Source: Bradyrhizobium sp. ISRA464 (lineage in GTDB: Bacteria; Pseudomonadota; Alphaproteobacteria; Rhizobiales; Xanthobacteraceae). From it: DNA of 64,000 bases. The stretch's first letter is position 1. Every line of letters begins with the position of its first letter. Made by a program: the position numbers and the translations under genes. Shown piece after piece: positions 1 to 9,461 of the stretch. The stretch lies in contig NZ_CP094526.1 in the NCBI RefSeq assembly GCF_029910095.1, forward strand, positions 5,828,001 through 5,892,000. The letters are read 5' to 3'. The notes under the pieces are model-generated. The model saw only the letters and a list, made by a program, of their open reading frames with translations. It made no database searches and was not told where the DNA came from.

Positions 1-406
1 ACATGGTGACGGCCTCCTGGTCCAGGCGCTCGGCCAGCCGCGGGAATACGCTCGCGATCTCGTCGATCAATTCGGCTTCCCGCCTCTTCTCTGGCGACGC
101 GACCAAACCAAGCCGCAAATTCTCCCGCACTGACAATCCCTGCACGATCCGCCGCTCTTCAGGTACATAGGCCAGCCCCAACGCGAAACGCACGTGTGCC
201 GGTTGTCGCAGCAGTTCCTGGCCTTTGAAAATCACCGAGCCGCGCGTGCGATCCATCAGACCGATGATCGATTTCAACGTAGTGGTTTTGCCGGCGCCAT
301 TGCGGCCGATCAGACAGACGATCTCGCCCCTGGCAACCTCCAGACTGACGTCCTGCAGGGCATGACTAGCTCCATACCAGGCATTGAGCTTGCTGATCTG
401 CAACAT
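1..406 (-). CDS. livF: ABC transporter ATP-binding protein, LivF type (partial)
   Basis: Encodes the N-terminal about 135 residues of one of the two cytoplasmic ATPases of a branched-chain-amino-acid-type (HAAT) importer; the rest lies beyond the left edge. The translated start MLQISKLNAWYG is followed by a Walker A motif GRNGAGKTT near residue 35 and by LAYVPEERRIV, typical of LivF. The ATG at 406 lies 5 bases after the livG stop, so this is the last visible gene of a minus-strand operon running livG-livM-livH-binding protein. The substrate cannot be told from the ATPase. Confidence 0.9.
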   Translation of the reverse strand, partial: MLQISKLNAWYGASHALQDVSLEVARGEIVCLIGRNGAGKTTTLKSIIGLMDRTRGSVIFKGQELLRQPAHVRFALGLAYVPEERRIVQGLSVRENLRLGLVASPEKRREAELIDEIASVFPRLAERLDQEAVTM

Positions 407-410
407 AGCG

Positions 411-1181
411 TCAATGTTCCCGTTGGCCGAGATAGACGCGCTTCACTGCTTCGTTTTGCCGGACCTCCTGTGGCGTTCCCTCGGCCAGAAGTTCTCCATG
501 ATGCAGCACCAGAATGCGATCGCTGATCCCCAACACCAGCTTCATCTTGTGCTCGACGAGGATCACCGTCCGCTCGCTTGCGAGCTTCATGATCAGATCC
601 ATCATGGTGCGGGTTTCTTCCGGGCTCATGCCCGCGGTCGGCTCATCCAATAACAGCAGGCGGGGCTGACTGGCCAGCGCCATGCCGATCTCAAGCGCAC
701 GCTGCTCGCCGTGTGCAAGCGTCTTGGCTGCGCGCTCCCGAGACTCCCACAGCCCGACGAGCGCCAGCAACTCGTCCGCCCGCTCGACCAGCTCGCTTAA
801 GCGAGCGCGCGGGCGCCAGATATCGTATCTCGACACCAGAGCCTGCAGGCCGACCCGGATGTTCTCGCGTGTCGTGAGCTGCGGGAACACGCTGGTGATC
901 TGAAACGACTTTGCGATCCCCATATGGGCAAAGCGATGCTGCGGCAGTCCGGTGACGTCCCTGCCCTCGAACTCGATGCTGCCTCGCGTCGGAGGGAAGC
1001 CGCCGCAGAGCAGGTTGAAATAGGTGCTCTTCCCTGCGCCGTTCGGACCGATGATCGACGTGATCGCGCCCTTGGCGAACTCGGCCGAGATATTGTTCAA
1101 CGCGACAAATTTCCCGAACGTCTTGCCGACCCCCCTGGTGCGGAGAATGATCTCTCTCGCTGGCGTTGCCGCGGCAATCAT
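411..1181 (-). CDS. livG: ABC transporter ATP-binding protein, LivG type
   Basis: Second ATPase of the HAAT importer, 256 residues, energising transport from the cytoplasmic face. Walker A (GPNGAGKST), signature region (LAHGEQRALEIGMALA) and Walker B (LLLLDEPTAGMSPEE) are visible, with the LivG-type C-terminus ending EAVKRVYLG. The start at 1181 is chosen because its ATG overlaps the livM stop as ATGA; a longer reading to 1283 would run into livM and adds unrelated residues. Complete and of normal length. Confidence 0.92.
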   Translation of the reverse strand: MIAAATPAREIILRTRGVGKTFGKFVALNNISAEFAKGAITSIIGPNGAGKSTYFNLLCGGFPPTRGSIEFEGRDVTGLPQHRFAHMGIAKSFQITSVFPQLTTRENIRVGLQALVSRYDIWRPRARLSELVERADELLALVGLWESRERAAKTLAHGEQRALEIGMALASQPRLLLLDEPTAGMSPEETRTMMDLIMKLASERTVILVEHKMKLVLGISDRILVLHHGELLAEGTPQEVRQNEAVKRVYLGQREH

Positions 1182-2164
1182 CGCCTGCCCCGCGCGATCA
1201 GCGTTCCCCAGATCCCTGCCGGGAAGAACAGCACGCATGCAATGAAAATGGCGCCCACGATCAGCTGCCAGTGAACGGTCCACACCGAGACCAGGTTCTC
1301 CAGGACAAGGAAAACGGCCGCCCCGATCATCGGCCCGAAAAATGTCCCCATGCCACCCAGCAAGGCGATCATCACCACCAGACCTGAGGTCTCGTAGTGC
1401 AGGATTTCGATCGGGACGATCGATAGGTGAAGAGCCTGCAACGCGCCTGCAAGGCCACAGAAGCCGCCTGACAGAACGAAGGTCAGCAATCGGGTCAATA
1501 TGACGTCATAGCCTGATGCGCGAGCACGCATCTCGTTCTCCCGCACCGCCTCGATGACGGCCCCAAATGGAGAGGCGAGGATGCGTGACATGACGAAAAA
1601 CGCAGCGATCACAAAAGCTGCAATGACGTAGTAGCGAACAATCGGCTCAAGGAAATCGATCTGCAGGCCGAACAGATCGATCGTACGGATGTTGATGCCG
1701 CGCAGGCCGTTCTCGCCGCCGGTCCAATCAACCGCCTGATAGAACAGGTAGTAGACGCATTGCGACAATGCCATCGTCACCATGGCGAAGTAAATGCCGC
1801 GCGTTCGGATCGCGATCACGCCGATCAACAGCGCGATCAACAGGCCGCCAAAGACACCGGCTGCGATGGCCGCATACCACGGCCAGGCGAAGTGCACGAT
1901 GGCAATGCCGCAAAGATAGGCTCCGGTCCCGAGCAGCGCGGCATGGCCAAAGGACAGCAGCCCCAGATATCCGAACACGAGGTTGAATCCGAGGGCATAC
2001 AGCCCGTAGATCAGGATGTTCACCGCCAGGGCCGTGAACGGCATCACCAGCGGGAAAATCAGGATCGCCAGCGCTGCGATACCGGCGCGATGCTTCGTGG
2101 CGAACTCGTACCAGCCGGCCGCCGCGCCCGGAGATTGCCTGATGGATTCGGTGGCTTCGCTCAT
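1178..2164 (-). CDS. livM: ABC transporter permease, LivM type
   Basis: Inner-membrane permease of 328 residues, partner of LivH. It has many hydrophobic segments and the family sequence GYLGLLSFGHAALLGTGAY near residue 75; the C-terminus ends in LFFPAGIWG, typical of LivM. It lies 7 bases downstream of livH and overlaps livG by 4 bases, so the transporter genes are probably co-transcribed and translationally coupled. No damage seen. Confidence 0.92.
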   Translation of the reverse strand: MSEATESIRQSPGAAAGWYEFATKHRAGIAALAILIFPLVMPFTALAVNILIYGLYALGFNLVFGYLGLLSFGHAALLGTGAYLCGIAIVHFAWPWYAAIAAGVFGGLLIALLIGVIAIRTRGIYFAMVTMALSQCVYYLFYQAVDWTGGENGLRGINIRTIDLFGLQIDFLEPIVRYYVIAAFVIAAFFVMSRILASPFGAVIEAVRENEMRARASGYDVILTRLLTFVLSGGFCGLAGALQALHLSIVPIEILHYETSGLVVMIALLGGMGTFFGPMIGAAVFLVLENLVSVWTVHWQLIVGAIFIACVLFFPAGIWGTLIARGRR

Positions 2165-2171
2165 GCCTGGC

Positions 2172-3056
2172 TCAACTCAGCAATCCGGCGCGACCAAAGA
2201 AGCCTTGGGGTCGAACGATCAGGACGATTGCCATCAAGGCAAAGATCGACACCTTGGCCATTTCAGGGGCAAACAGCGATGTCATGCTGACGACTACCCC
2301 AACCAGGAGACCTGCCAGCACCGCGCCGCCGATCGAGCCCATGCCGCCCACCACTGTGACGACAAAGGCCTCGGCCAGGATGGTGCCGCCCATCTCGGGA
2401 ATGACGCCTTGAAGCGGGGCTGCCAACAAACCTGCGAAGCCAGCAATCGCCGTTCCGATCCCGAAGACGATCAGCCACACCCGTGATACGTCGACCCCAA
2501 GGACGCGGACGATCTGCGGATCGCGCGCCCCAGCCCGGATGATAAGCCCGAAGCTGGTCTTCTCGAGAAATAGCCAGAGAGCCAACAGAACGGCAGCCGT
2601 CGCGCCAATCACGAACAGGCGGTACAGCGGGAAGTATCCGACGCCGATATTGACGGCACCCTGCAGAACCTCGGGCGTATCGAAAGGATAGCCGGTCTTG
2701 CCAAAAGCAATCCGCACGCATTCGACCATCACGTAGCTCAGCCCGAAGGTCAGCAGGAGCGGATAGTCGATGCCGCGCCCATAAAGCGGCCGGATCAGCA
2801 CACGCTCGACCGCCATGCCGAACAGCCCGATCAGGAGCGGTACGGCTACCAGGCAGAGCCAGAAGTTACCGCCGAGTGAGATCAAATAGAGCCCGACATA
2901 GGCGCCCACCATGTAGAACGCGCCATGGGCGAAGTTGACGACCGTCAACATCCCGAAGATCAACGATAGTCCGATCGCAAACAGCACATAGATCGCGCCG
3001 AGTGCCAGCCCGGCGAACAATTGCAGCGCAATCAGGTCAAAGCTCAGGCCTGCCAT
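2172..3056 (-). CDS. livH: ABC transporter permease, LivH type
   Basis: Inner-membrane permease of 294 residues, the first membrane subunit of the HAAT importer. The N-terminus LFAGLALGAIYVLFAIGLSL and the motif VVNFAHGAFYMVGAY are characteristic of LivH, as is the VVGGMGSIGGAVLAG segment in the C-terminal third. It sits 52 bases downstream of the binding-protein gene, a common spacing in this operon type. Complete. Confidence 0.92.
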   Translation of the reverse strand: MAGLSFDLIALQLFAGLALGAIYVLFAIGLSLIFGMLTVVNFAHGAFYMVGAYVGLYLISLGGNFWLCLVAVPLLIGLFGMAVERVLIRPLYGRGIDYPLLLTFGLSYVMVECVRIAFGKTGYPFDTPEVLQGAVNIGVGYFPLYRLFVIGATAAVLLALWLFLEKTSFGLIIRAGARDPQIVRVLGVDVSRVWLIVFGIGTAIAGFAGLLAAPLQGVIPEMGGTILAEAFVVTVVGGMGSIGGAVLAGLLVGVVVSMTSLFAPEMAKVSIFALMAIVLIVRPQGFFGRAGLLS

Positions 3057-3108
3057 CGATCACCTCAAGGTGACGCGCACCAGCGATGGCGCGCGCCGTC
3101 TCGCCAGC

Positions 3109-4362
3109 TCAGCTCTTGTGGCCGAGCGCTTCGCAGCTACGCAGGTTCTTCTCGCTGGGCTCTTCGGTCGATAGAACCTCGAATACATCGGACTCGTTCT
3201 TCATGTCCTTGGATTTCGATTTGATGACGAGTACCGACTGTACCGACTGGTGATCGCACTTGCGGTAGTATTGCGGTCCCTTGTAGTAGTCGTACTTCAG
3301 GGCCTCCAATGCCGTGATCACCTTGTCGGTCTCAACCGTGCCTGCGATTTTGACGGCCTCGAGCACAGTCCGAACACCGCCATAGCCCAGCGCACCATAG
3401 TCCGTGGGCAGCTTGCCGTCGTACATCTTGCGGAATGCGTCGTTGAACGCCTTGGTCGAAGCAAACTTGTCTTCGATACCCCAGTAGAATGAACAACCGC
3501 CAACGACGCCGTCAAAGGCCTGGGCGCCGGCCGCGACGCGACTGGCGTGCGAGAGTAGCGGCGCAATGATCTGGATCGACTTCTTGACGCCAAAGTCGGT
3601 GGCCTGCTTGAGCACGATCTGCTGATCCCGTCCGAAATTGCTGATGCACAGAATATCGGGCTTCAGCGCCTGCAAACGTGGTAGCAGGATGGAGAAGTCG
3701 GTCGTTCCCAGGGGATGACGGATGTCCCCGAGATTCTCGATATTGAACTCCTTGCCAACTTCGAGGAAGCCGCGAACCATCTCGTGACCATAGGCATAAT
3801 CCGCAGTCAGGAACGCCACCTTCTTGCCGAACTTGGGGAAGGCGTAGCGACCAACCGCTCCTGACGTCATGTGCGGATTCAAGGCCTCATGGAATGTGTA
3901 CTTGCTGAAGTCAGCCGCTTCATTGATGGCATCCGACTGGCTGATCGAATTGAAGATGATGCCGCGTTCTTTGGTAACATTGTTGATCGCAAGCTGAACG
4001 GCCGCAGAGAGACTGCCGACCACGAAATTGACCTTCTCCTTCTCGACCAGTTCCAACGTCCGCGTCGCGGCCTCTCCGGGGTTGAGCTTGTCGTCGCGGA
4101 CGACAAGCTCGGCCTTGCGGCCATTAAGACCGCCGGCATCATTGAACTGAGCCACCGCCAGCTGTCCCGCACGCACCTGGTCCTGCGCCTCGGCGCCATA
4201 TGGCCCGGTCAAAGGAACAGGGAAGCCGATCTTGATCGTCGCTTCCTCTGCCTGAAGCAGATTAATACGAAAGGGCGATGCGGCGAGAACGGCCCCAGCG
4301 CTCGCGGTCGTCAGCAACCGGCGGCGCGATACCGCCCCACCTTCAGTGACCTTCTTCGTCAT
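3109..4362 (-). CDS. Periplasmic substrate-binding protein of the HAAT transporter, Tat-type signal
   Basis: A 417-residue type I periplasmic binding protein that captures the substrate for the LivFGHM components downstream. The N-terminus has an SRRRLL twin-arginine motif near residue 12 and an alanine-rich hydrophobic stretch, so Tat export is likely. The mature start ATIKIGFPVPLTGPYG is the usual opening of this family, and LVVRDDKLNP and VVGSLSAAVQLAI are typical lobe-I segments. Its position between the hydroxylase genes and the permeases suggests import of the compound that the hydroxylase oxidises. That link is inference. Confidence 0.9.
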   Translation of the reverse strand: MTKKVTEGGAVSRRRLLTTASAGAVLAASPFRINLLQAEEATIKIGFPVPLTGPYGAEAQDQVRAGQLAVAQFNDAGGLNGRKAELVVRDDKLNPGEAATRTLELVEKEKVNFVVGSLSAAVQLAINNVTKERGIIFNSISQSDAINEAADFSKYTFHEALNPHMTSGAVGRYAFPKFGKKVAFLTADYAYGHEMVRGFLEVGKEFNIENLGDIRHPLGTTDFSILLPRLQALKPDILCISNFGRDQQIVLKQATDFGVKKSIQIIAPLLSHASRVAAGAQAFDGVVGGCSFYWGIEDKFASTKAFNDAFRKMYDGKLPTDYGALGYGGVRTVLEAVKIAGTVETDKVITALEALKYDYYKGPQYYRKCDHQSVQSVLVIKSKSKDMKNESDVFEVLSTEEPSEKNLRSCEALGHKS

Positions 4363-4421
4363 GACTATTCCTCCCCAAGAATTGTCTAATTGCCTTATTT
4401 AGACTTGCTTACGTCTCCGCT

Positions 4422-6815
4422 TCAGATTCGTCCCAGAGCGGTCAGGATAACCTGAGGCGTGAGCGGAATCTCGGTAATTGTAGCGCCGAAGGGCCGCAGC
4501 GCGTCGTTAACTGCATTGGCGACCGCAGCTGCCGCGCCGGCCGTACCGGCCTCACCTGCTCCCTTGGCTCCTAACTCGGATTCCAGTGTCGGCGAGACCA
4601 CGTGAGCGACCTCGATATCGGGCATCTCTCCGGACATTGGAACCAGGTAATCCGCCATATTGGCGTTGATGAGCTGGCCGCGCTCGTCATAGATGCACTT
4701 CTCAAACAACGCGGCGCCAAGCCCCTGCACCACCCCGCCCCGGATCTGCTCGTCGACCAATTGCGGGTTGATGATCGTACCGCAATCCTCGACCACCCAA
4801 TGCTTCAGCAGCTTGACGAATCCAGTGTCGGTGTCGACCTCGAGCCACGAGGCCTGGACACCGTTGGTGAACGCAAATGGATACTGGCGCGGGACAAAGT
4901 GGCGGGTCGCCATCAATTCCGGCTGGATACCCGGCGGGAGCGTATCCGGCCGGAAATAGACGATCCTCGCGAGTTCATTGAGCTCAATCCGCGGCACACC
5001 GTCGCTTGTGTTCACAACGTGGTTGTCGACGATATCGAGCGCGGCTGGATTCGATTGCAGGATGGCCGCGGCGACATCCACGATGTTGCTGCGCAGGATC
5101 TTGGCGGCCTGCAGCGCGGCTTCACCGCCGATTCCAGCGCCGCGAGAGGCCCATGTGCCGCCGCCATACGGCGTGTTGTCCGTGTCGCCGAGGATCACGC
5201 GGACTCGTTCCATTGAAACGCCAAGCACACTGCCTACGATCTGGGCGGTAAGCGATTCAGAACCCTGTCCCTGTTCGGTGATGCTGGTTTGGCAGATCAC
5301 CGAACCTTGTGCGTCCATACGAACCGCAACGCCATCCTGCGAGGAGATCTTCGCGCCACCGACGCCATAAAAGGCGGCGCTCGGGTTGGTCACCTCGATG
5401 AAGCTTGCGATGCCGATCCCCCGATGAATGTTCCGCTTGCGCAAGGCCGCCTGCTCTGTTCGTAGAGCATCATACCTCATCATCTGGAGCAGCTTCGCCA
5501 GCGAGGCGTGATGCGACAGCTGCTCGAACTTCATGCCCGAGGGCGACGCGCAGGGATAGGCGTTGTCAGCAATCAGGTTGCGGCGGCGGATTTCGACCGG
5601 GTCCATGCCGATCTTTGCAGCTGCCAAATCGACCAAACCTTCGGTCACCGAACAGGCGATCGGGTGTCCAACCGCCCGGTACTGGCACATGACGTTCTTG
5701 TTTTGGAAGACGACGCGGGCCCGTGCCCGATAGTTCTGGGTGATATACGGCCCGCCGACCAGATTGACCACCTGATTGGCTTCGATCGCACTGGTCCGTG
5801 GATACATCGAATAGGGACCGATCCCCGTCAGGTCGTCGATCTCGAACGCGGTGATCGTACCGTCCTGCCTGACGCCGACCCGGCCCTTGCAGCGGTGGTC
5901 ACGGGCATGAATGTCAGTGTTGAAGCTTTCGATGCGGTCGGCGACGAACTTGACGGGGCGCCGTAAGAGCTTGGACAGTGCATAGGTCGCCATCTCATCG
6001 GCATAGATGTGCACCTTGATGCCGAACGAGCCCCCGACATCATTGCAGACCACGCGGACCTGCGCGTCCTTTAGACCAAGATGCAGCGCCGCGATATTCT
6101 GCACCATGTGAGGCGCCTGCGTGCCCTGGTAGATCGTAAGTCGCGCCTCGGCCGCATTCCAGTCGGCCACAACTGCCCGCGGTTCCAGCGTCACACCGGT
6201 ATGACGACCAAAGACGAAATCTGCCTCGACCACCGCATCGGATTCGGAGAATGCGTGATCGACGTCGCCCGCACTGTGTATCCGCTCAAAGGCGAGGTTA
6301 TCGCCGAGCGAAGGGTGAATGACCGGCGTCGATGGATCGAGCGCCGTTCGCATATCGGTGACGGCCTCGAGCTCTTCGTAATCGACGGCCACCTTCTCCA
6401 TGGCATCTTCAGCAGCCGCACGATTGGTCGCCACAATCGCCGCAACTGCCTCGCCCTGCCAGCAGACCCGGTCAATCGCGATCGCGTACTGCGGCGCCGA
6501 CTTCAATCCCTTCAAATGGGAGAGCACGCCGACCCAGGGCGTGATGACGGCCTCAAGTTCGCGGCCTGTGACGACAGAGATCACGCCCGGCATGCGCTTC
6601 GCGATGTCGGCATTGATCGCCACGATCTTGGCGTGGGCGTATGGCGACCGCAGAAACACCACGTGCGCCATGCGCGGCAATTCGAGATCGCTGACATATT
6701 GACCACGTCCTTGCAGCAGCCTGTCAAGGTTCGGCCGCGGCACCGTCTTGCCGATATAGGAATTCGGGCGATCAAGCACCGAGAGCGGATCAACTGCTGC
6801 ACGGGTTACAGTCAT
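4422..6815 (-). CDS. Molybdenum hydroxylase large subunit (xanthine oxidase/CoxL superfamily)
   Basis: About 797 residues; the molybdopterin-cytosine-dinucleotide-binding catalytic subunit of a CoxLMS-type hydroxylase, which inserts water-derived oxygen into N-heterocycles or aldehydes. The N-terminal hammerhead domain (RYxSD-like GRGQYVSDLELP) is followed by molybdopterin-binding regions; GGSFGIK and a C-terminal GAKGAGEAG carrying the expected catalytic Glu are visible. The loop QYRAVGHP stands where CO dehydrogenase has AYxCSFR, so CO oxidation is unlikely. The start at 6815 overlaps the small-subunit stop as ATGA; an upstream reading from 6890 adds residues from the neighbour. Confidence 0.92.
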   Translation of the reverse strand: MTVTRAAVDPLSVLDRPNSYIGKTVPRPNLDRLLQGRGQYVSDLELPRMAHVVFLRSPYAHAKIVAINADIAKRMPGVISVVTGRELEAVITPWVGVLSHLKGLKSAPQYAIAIDRVCWQGEAVAAIVATNRAAAEDAMEKVAVDYEELEAVTDMRTALDPSTPVIHPSLGDNLAFERIHSAGDVDHAFSESDAVVEADFVFGRHTGVTLEPRAVVADWNAAEARLTIYQGTQAPHMVQNIAALHLGLKDAQVRVVCNDVGGSFGIKVHIYADEMATYALSKLLRRPVKFVADRIESFNTDIHARDHRCKGRVGVRQDGTITAFEIDDLTGIGPYSMYPRTSAIEANQVVNLVGGPYITQNYRARARVVFQNKNVMCQYRAVGHPIACSVTEGLVDLAAAKIGMDPVEIRRRNLIADNAYPCASPSGMKFEQLSHHASLAKLLQMMRYDALRTEQAALRKRNIHRGIGIASFIEVTNPSAAFYGVGGAKISSQDGVAVRMDAQGSVICQTSITEQGQGSESLTAQIVGSVLGVSMERVRVILGDTDNTPYGGGTWASRGAGIGGEAALQAAKILRSNIVDVAAAILQSNPAALDIVDNHVVNTSDGVPRIELNELARIVYFRPDTLPPGIQPELMATRHFVPRQYPFAFTNGVQASWLEVDTDTGFVKLLKHWVVEDCGTIINPQLVDEQIRGGVVQGLGAALFEKCIYDERGQLINANMADYLVPMSGEMPDIEVAHVVSPTLESELGAKGAGEAGTAGAAAAVANAVNDALRPFGATITEIPLTPQVILTALGRI

Positions 6816-7297
6816 GTGGATCGTTCCGCACGCGCCCTCGCCGTTGCCTCCACGGCGTCCACAATGGCCTGATAGCCGGTGCAGCGACAATAGTTGCCGG
6901 ACAGATGATCACGGATTGCTCCGCGATCAGGCGCCGAAGTATGCTTCAGCAAATCTTGCGCCGTGATCAGCATTCCCGGCGTGCAATAGCCGCACTGCAG
7001 CGCGTTGCGCTCGCGAAATGCCGCCTGGAGATCGGCAATCTCGCCACTGTCGGACAACCCCTCGATCGTCTCGACCGATGAGCCCTGCGCTTGCACAGCC
7101 AGTATCAGACACGAGCGAACAATCTCGCCGTTGACGCGGACCGTGCAGGCGCCACAGACCCCATGTTCGCAACCGACATGCGTGCCTGTCAGTTTCAGAT
7201 TGTCGCGGAGAAAATCGGCAAGGTTGAGCCGTGGCAGCACGATCGCCTCGACCGGGTCGCCGTTGACGAGAAGCGAAACCGGGACCGGCGCAGTCAC
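6812..7297 (-). CDS. Molybdenum hydroxylase 2Fe-2S small subunit (CoxS family)
   Basis: A 161-residue electron-transfer subunit with two 2Fe-2S clusters. The plant-ferredoxin cluster is bound by CEHGVCGAC plus a later Cys (about residues 43, 48, 51 and 63), and the second by CGYCTPGM and NYCRCTGY. It passes electrons from the molybdenum centre to the FAD subunit. A GTG start at 7297 is chosen because it overlaps the medium-subunit stop as GTGA and gives a normal N-terminus (TAPVPVSLLVNG); a reading to 7348 would lie inside the neighbour. Confidence 0.92.
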   Translation of the reverse strand: MTAPVPVSLLVNGDPVEAIVLPRLNLADFLRDNLKLTGTHVGCEHGVCGACTVRVNGEIVRSCLILAVQAQGSSVETIEGLSDSGEIADLQAAFRERNALQCGYCTPGMLITAQDLLKHTSAPDRGAIRDHLSGNYCRCTGYQAIVDAVEATARARAERST

Positions 7298-8175
7298 TCG
7301 GCCACTCCCACATCCAGTTCGGGGCGCGAGAGCAGTGTCGCCACGCAACGTCGGAGCAAGACCCCTGCGAGGTGCCGACGCATGGCCGCAGACGCCAGCT
7401 GATCTTCCTGGGGATCGAGCTCGTCTGTCAGCGCCGCCACGGCTTCGGCAACCGTGACAGGAGTGATGGACACATTGATCAGCCTGCGAGCGGCCACAGC
7501 GAGCAAGGGTCGATCGCCGACTGCAAAGAACCCTAGTTGGAGATCCGCGAAGGTGCCGCTCTTGACGACAGACCGAGCGGCGAGACCTGCGATGGCGTAA
7601 TCTCCATGCCGTCGGGCAAACTCCTGGAAGAAGAAGGTCGAGCCTTCACCGGCAACCGGCAGTTCGACCGCAACGAGCAATTCCTCTGATGACAACGCCG
7701 TTTCGTAGATCCCCCTGAAAAACTCACCTGCAGCGATCCGGCGCTCGCCCCCGGCGCTGCGAACGACAATTGTCGCGTCAAGGGTGACGGCGCAAGCCGG
7801 CAGCTCCGACGCTGGATCGGCATGCGCGAGGCTTCCGCCAAGCGTTCCGCGATTGCGAATTGCAGGATGGGCGACATGCGCAACAGCATCCCGCAGCAAC
7901 GGCGCGTGCACCGCAACTTCGCCGGACCTGAGCAGGTCAACGTGACGGGTGAGTGCACCAATGACCAGGATGTCTTTCTTCAGGGTGAAGCCACCCAACT
8001 CGTGAAGGCCGCCGATATCAACCACAATATCTGGAGATACGAGCCGCAGATTCATCGCCGGCATCAGGCTTTGACCACCCGACAACACCTTCGCCCGATC
8101 GCCATGCGCGGCCAGCAGCTCCAGCGCGTTCGCGACGCTGGTCGCGCGGGCATAGGCGAAAGCCGCGGCTTTCAT
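7294..8175 (-). CDS. Molybdenum hydroxylase FAD subunit (CoxM family)
   Basis: A 293-residue FAD-binding subunit that closes the electron path of the hydroxylase. The two FAD-contact motifs are clear: GGQSLMPAMNLRL near residue 34 and RGTLGGSLAHADPASELP in the middle, followed by the CO dehydrogenase flavoprotein C-terminal domain. The start MKAAAFAYARA at 8175 matches family N-termini; an in-frame extension to 8232 is possible but looks like leader. First gene of the minus-strand operon and divergent from the LLM gene. Confidence 0.9.
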   Translation of the reverse strand: MKAAAFAYARATSVANALELLAAHGDRAKVLSGGQSLMPAMNLRLVSPDIVVDIGGLHELGGFTLKKDILVIGALTRHVDLLRSGEVAVHAPLLRDAVAHVAHPAIRNRGTLGGSLAHADPASELPACAVTLDATIVVRSAGGERRIAAGEFFRGIYETALSSEELLVAVELPVAGEGSTFFFQEFARRHGDYAIAGLAARSVVKSGTFADLQLGFFAVGDRPLLAVAARRLINVSITPVTVAEAVAALTDELDPQEDQLASAAMRRHLAGVLLRRCVATLLSRPELDVGVAE

Positions 8176-8348
8176 GTGGGCGTGGCCTCCCGGGCCTATT
8201 TCTGGCTTTGCCGGATTAGAGGGCCGCCTCATTTAAAGGTCAAGCTTGTTTATCGGGTGATTATTTGTCCCATTGGGACTTGTCTTCGCTGAACGGAGGA
8301 CGCAGGTTCCTGACCGATAAAAAGAGCCGGCCGCGGGAGCAAAAGATC
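8176..8348. promoter_or_regulatory. Divergent promoter region with a short palindrome
   Basis: This 173-base space separates the divergent hydroxylase and LLM monooxygenase genes, so it must hold both promoters. At 8267-8279 lies a perfect interrupted palindrome, GTCCC-ATT-GGGAC, which could be an operator for a dimeric regulator such as the TetR protein at 15698. The protein-site pairing is a guess. No -35/-10 boxes were assigned. Confidence 0.4.
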
Positions 8349-9446
8349 ATGAAGCTCGGGTTCTTTACGATGCCGATCCATCCGCTCGAGAAGGATTGGC
8401 GGCAGTCGCTCCTGGAGGATCGTGAGGCCTTCCTGCTCGCAGACGAGCTCGGCTTCTGTGAGGCCTATGTCGGCGACCATGTCACCGACAAGGCCGAGAA
8501 TATCACCTCCAGCATCGCCTTCATCGCCTGGATCGCGGCCGCCACCAGGCAGATCAAGCTCGGGACCGGCACGATCAACATGCCGAACGCCCATCCGGCG
8601 GCGATCGCGGCGTCTGTCGCGATGCTTGACCATATGCTCGATGGCCGCTTCATTCTCGGAATTAGCCCCGGCGGCCTGCTCTCCGATGCAGAGGTGTTCG
8701 GCAATCTCGATGCGGATCGCAATGCAATGTTCCTCGAGGCAATCAATCAGGTTCTTGCTATCTGGGCCGGCAAACCGCCCTATGATTTGCAAGGCAAGTA
8801 CTGGAGCATCTCAGTCAAAAAGACTCTGATCGAGGACATCGGCCAGGGATTTATAGCTCGTCCCCTACAGACGCCCCACCCGCCGATCGTCGTGACCGCC
8901 GTCGCTCCATTCTCAAAGGGTGTGACCGAGGCTGCGGCGCGCGGCTGGGACCCGATCTCGGCAAACTTCCTGATGCCAGCCTGGGTGAAGAGCCATTGGC
9001 CCAAATATGTCGAAGGCTGCGAACGGGTGAATCGGGTGGCAGACGCCGCCAATTGGCGGGTCGCCAAGAGCGTGTTCGTCGCAAAGGACGCATCAATCGC
9101 AAAGGCTTACGCCACCGACGCAAACGGCCCCTATGCGTACTATTATCATCAGCTGTTCACGAAGCTGAAGCGCAGCGGTCGCCTCGAGCTGTTCAAGACG
9201 CGACGGGACCAACCGGACACAGAGGTGACACTGCAGTCGATCTGCGACAAACTCATCATCTACGGCACGCCCGAAAGCGTTGCCGATCAACTGCTCGCGT
9301 TCCAGGACGAAGTCGGCTCCTTCGGGACCCTGCTTTACGCCGGCAAGGACTGGAAGGACCGCGACCTCGGCCGCCAATCGATGATCCTGATGGCTGAGAA
9401 GGTCCTGCCGCGGATCAACGCCGGCGCCGCCGGATCGTCGAACTGA
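8349..9446 (+). CDS. LLM-class (luciferase-like) flavin-dependent monooxygenase
   Basis: A 365-residue protein of the bacterial luciferase superfamily, which uses reduced flavin supplied by a separate reductase to oxygenate its substrate. Supporting segments are MKLGFFTMPIHP at the N-terminus, AYVGDHV, the ATRQIKLGTGTINMPNAHP strand and RFILGISPGGLLSDAEVFG. The start at 8349 matches the family N-terminus; an in-frame extension to 8265 gives a non-homologous leader. It is followed 15 bases later by a PuuE-fold hydrolase. The flavin reductase at 16381 is a likely partner. The substrate is unknown; the family includes enzymes that open N-heterocyclic rings (RutA). Confidence 0.9.
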   Translation: MKLGFFTMPIHPLEKDWRQSLLEDREAFLLADELGFCEAYVGDHVTDKAENITSSIAFIAWIAAATRQIKLGTGTINMPNAHPAAIAASVAMLDHMLDGRFILGISPGGLLSDAEVFGNLDADRNAMFLEAINQVLAIWAGKPPYDLQGKYWSISVKKTLIEDIGQGFIARPLQTPHPPIVVTAVAPFSKGVTEAAARGWDPISANFLMPAWVKSHWPKYVEGCERVNRVADAANWRVAKSVFVAKDASIAKAYATDANGPYAYYYHQLFTKLKRSGRLELFKTRRDQPDTEVTLQSICDKLIIYGTPESVADQLLAFQDEVGSFGTLLYAGKDWKDRDLGRQSMILMAEKVLPRINAGAAGSSN

Positions 9447-9461
9447 TCAAGGAGTTCCGAC

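Noticed and set aside
4422..7297. Carbon monoxide dehydrogenase
   Set aside because: The large subunit lacks the AYxCSFR active-site loop of true CO dehydrogenase; only superfamily membership is supported.
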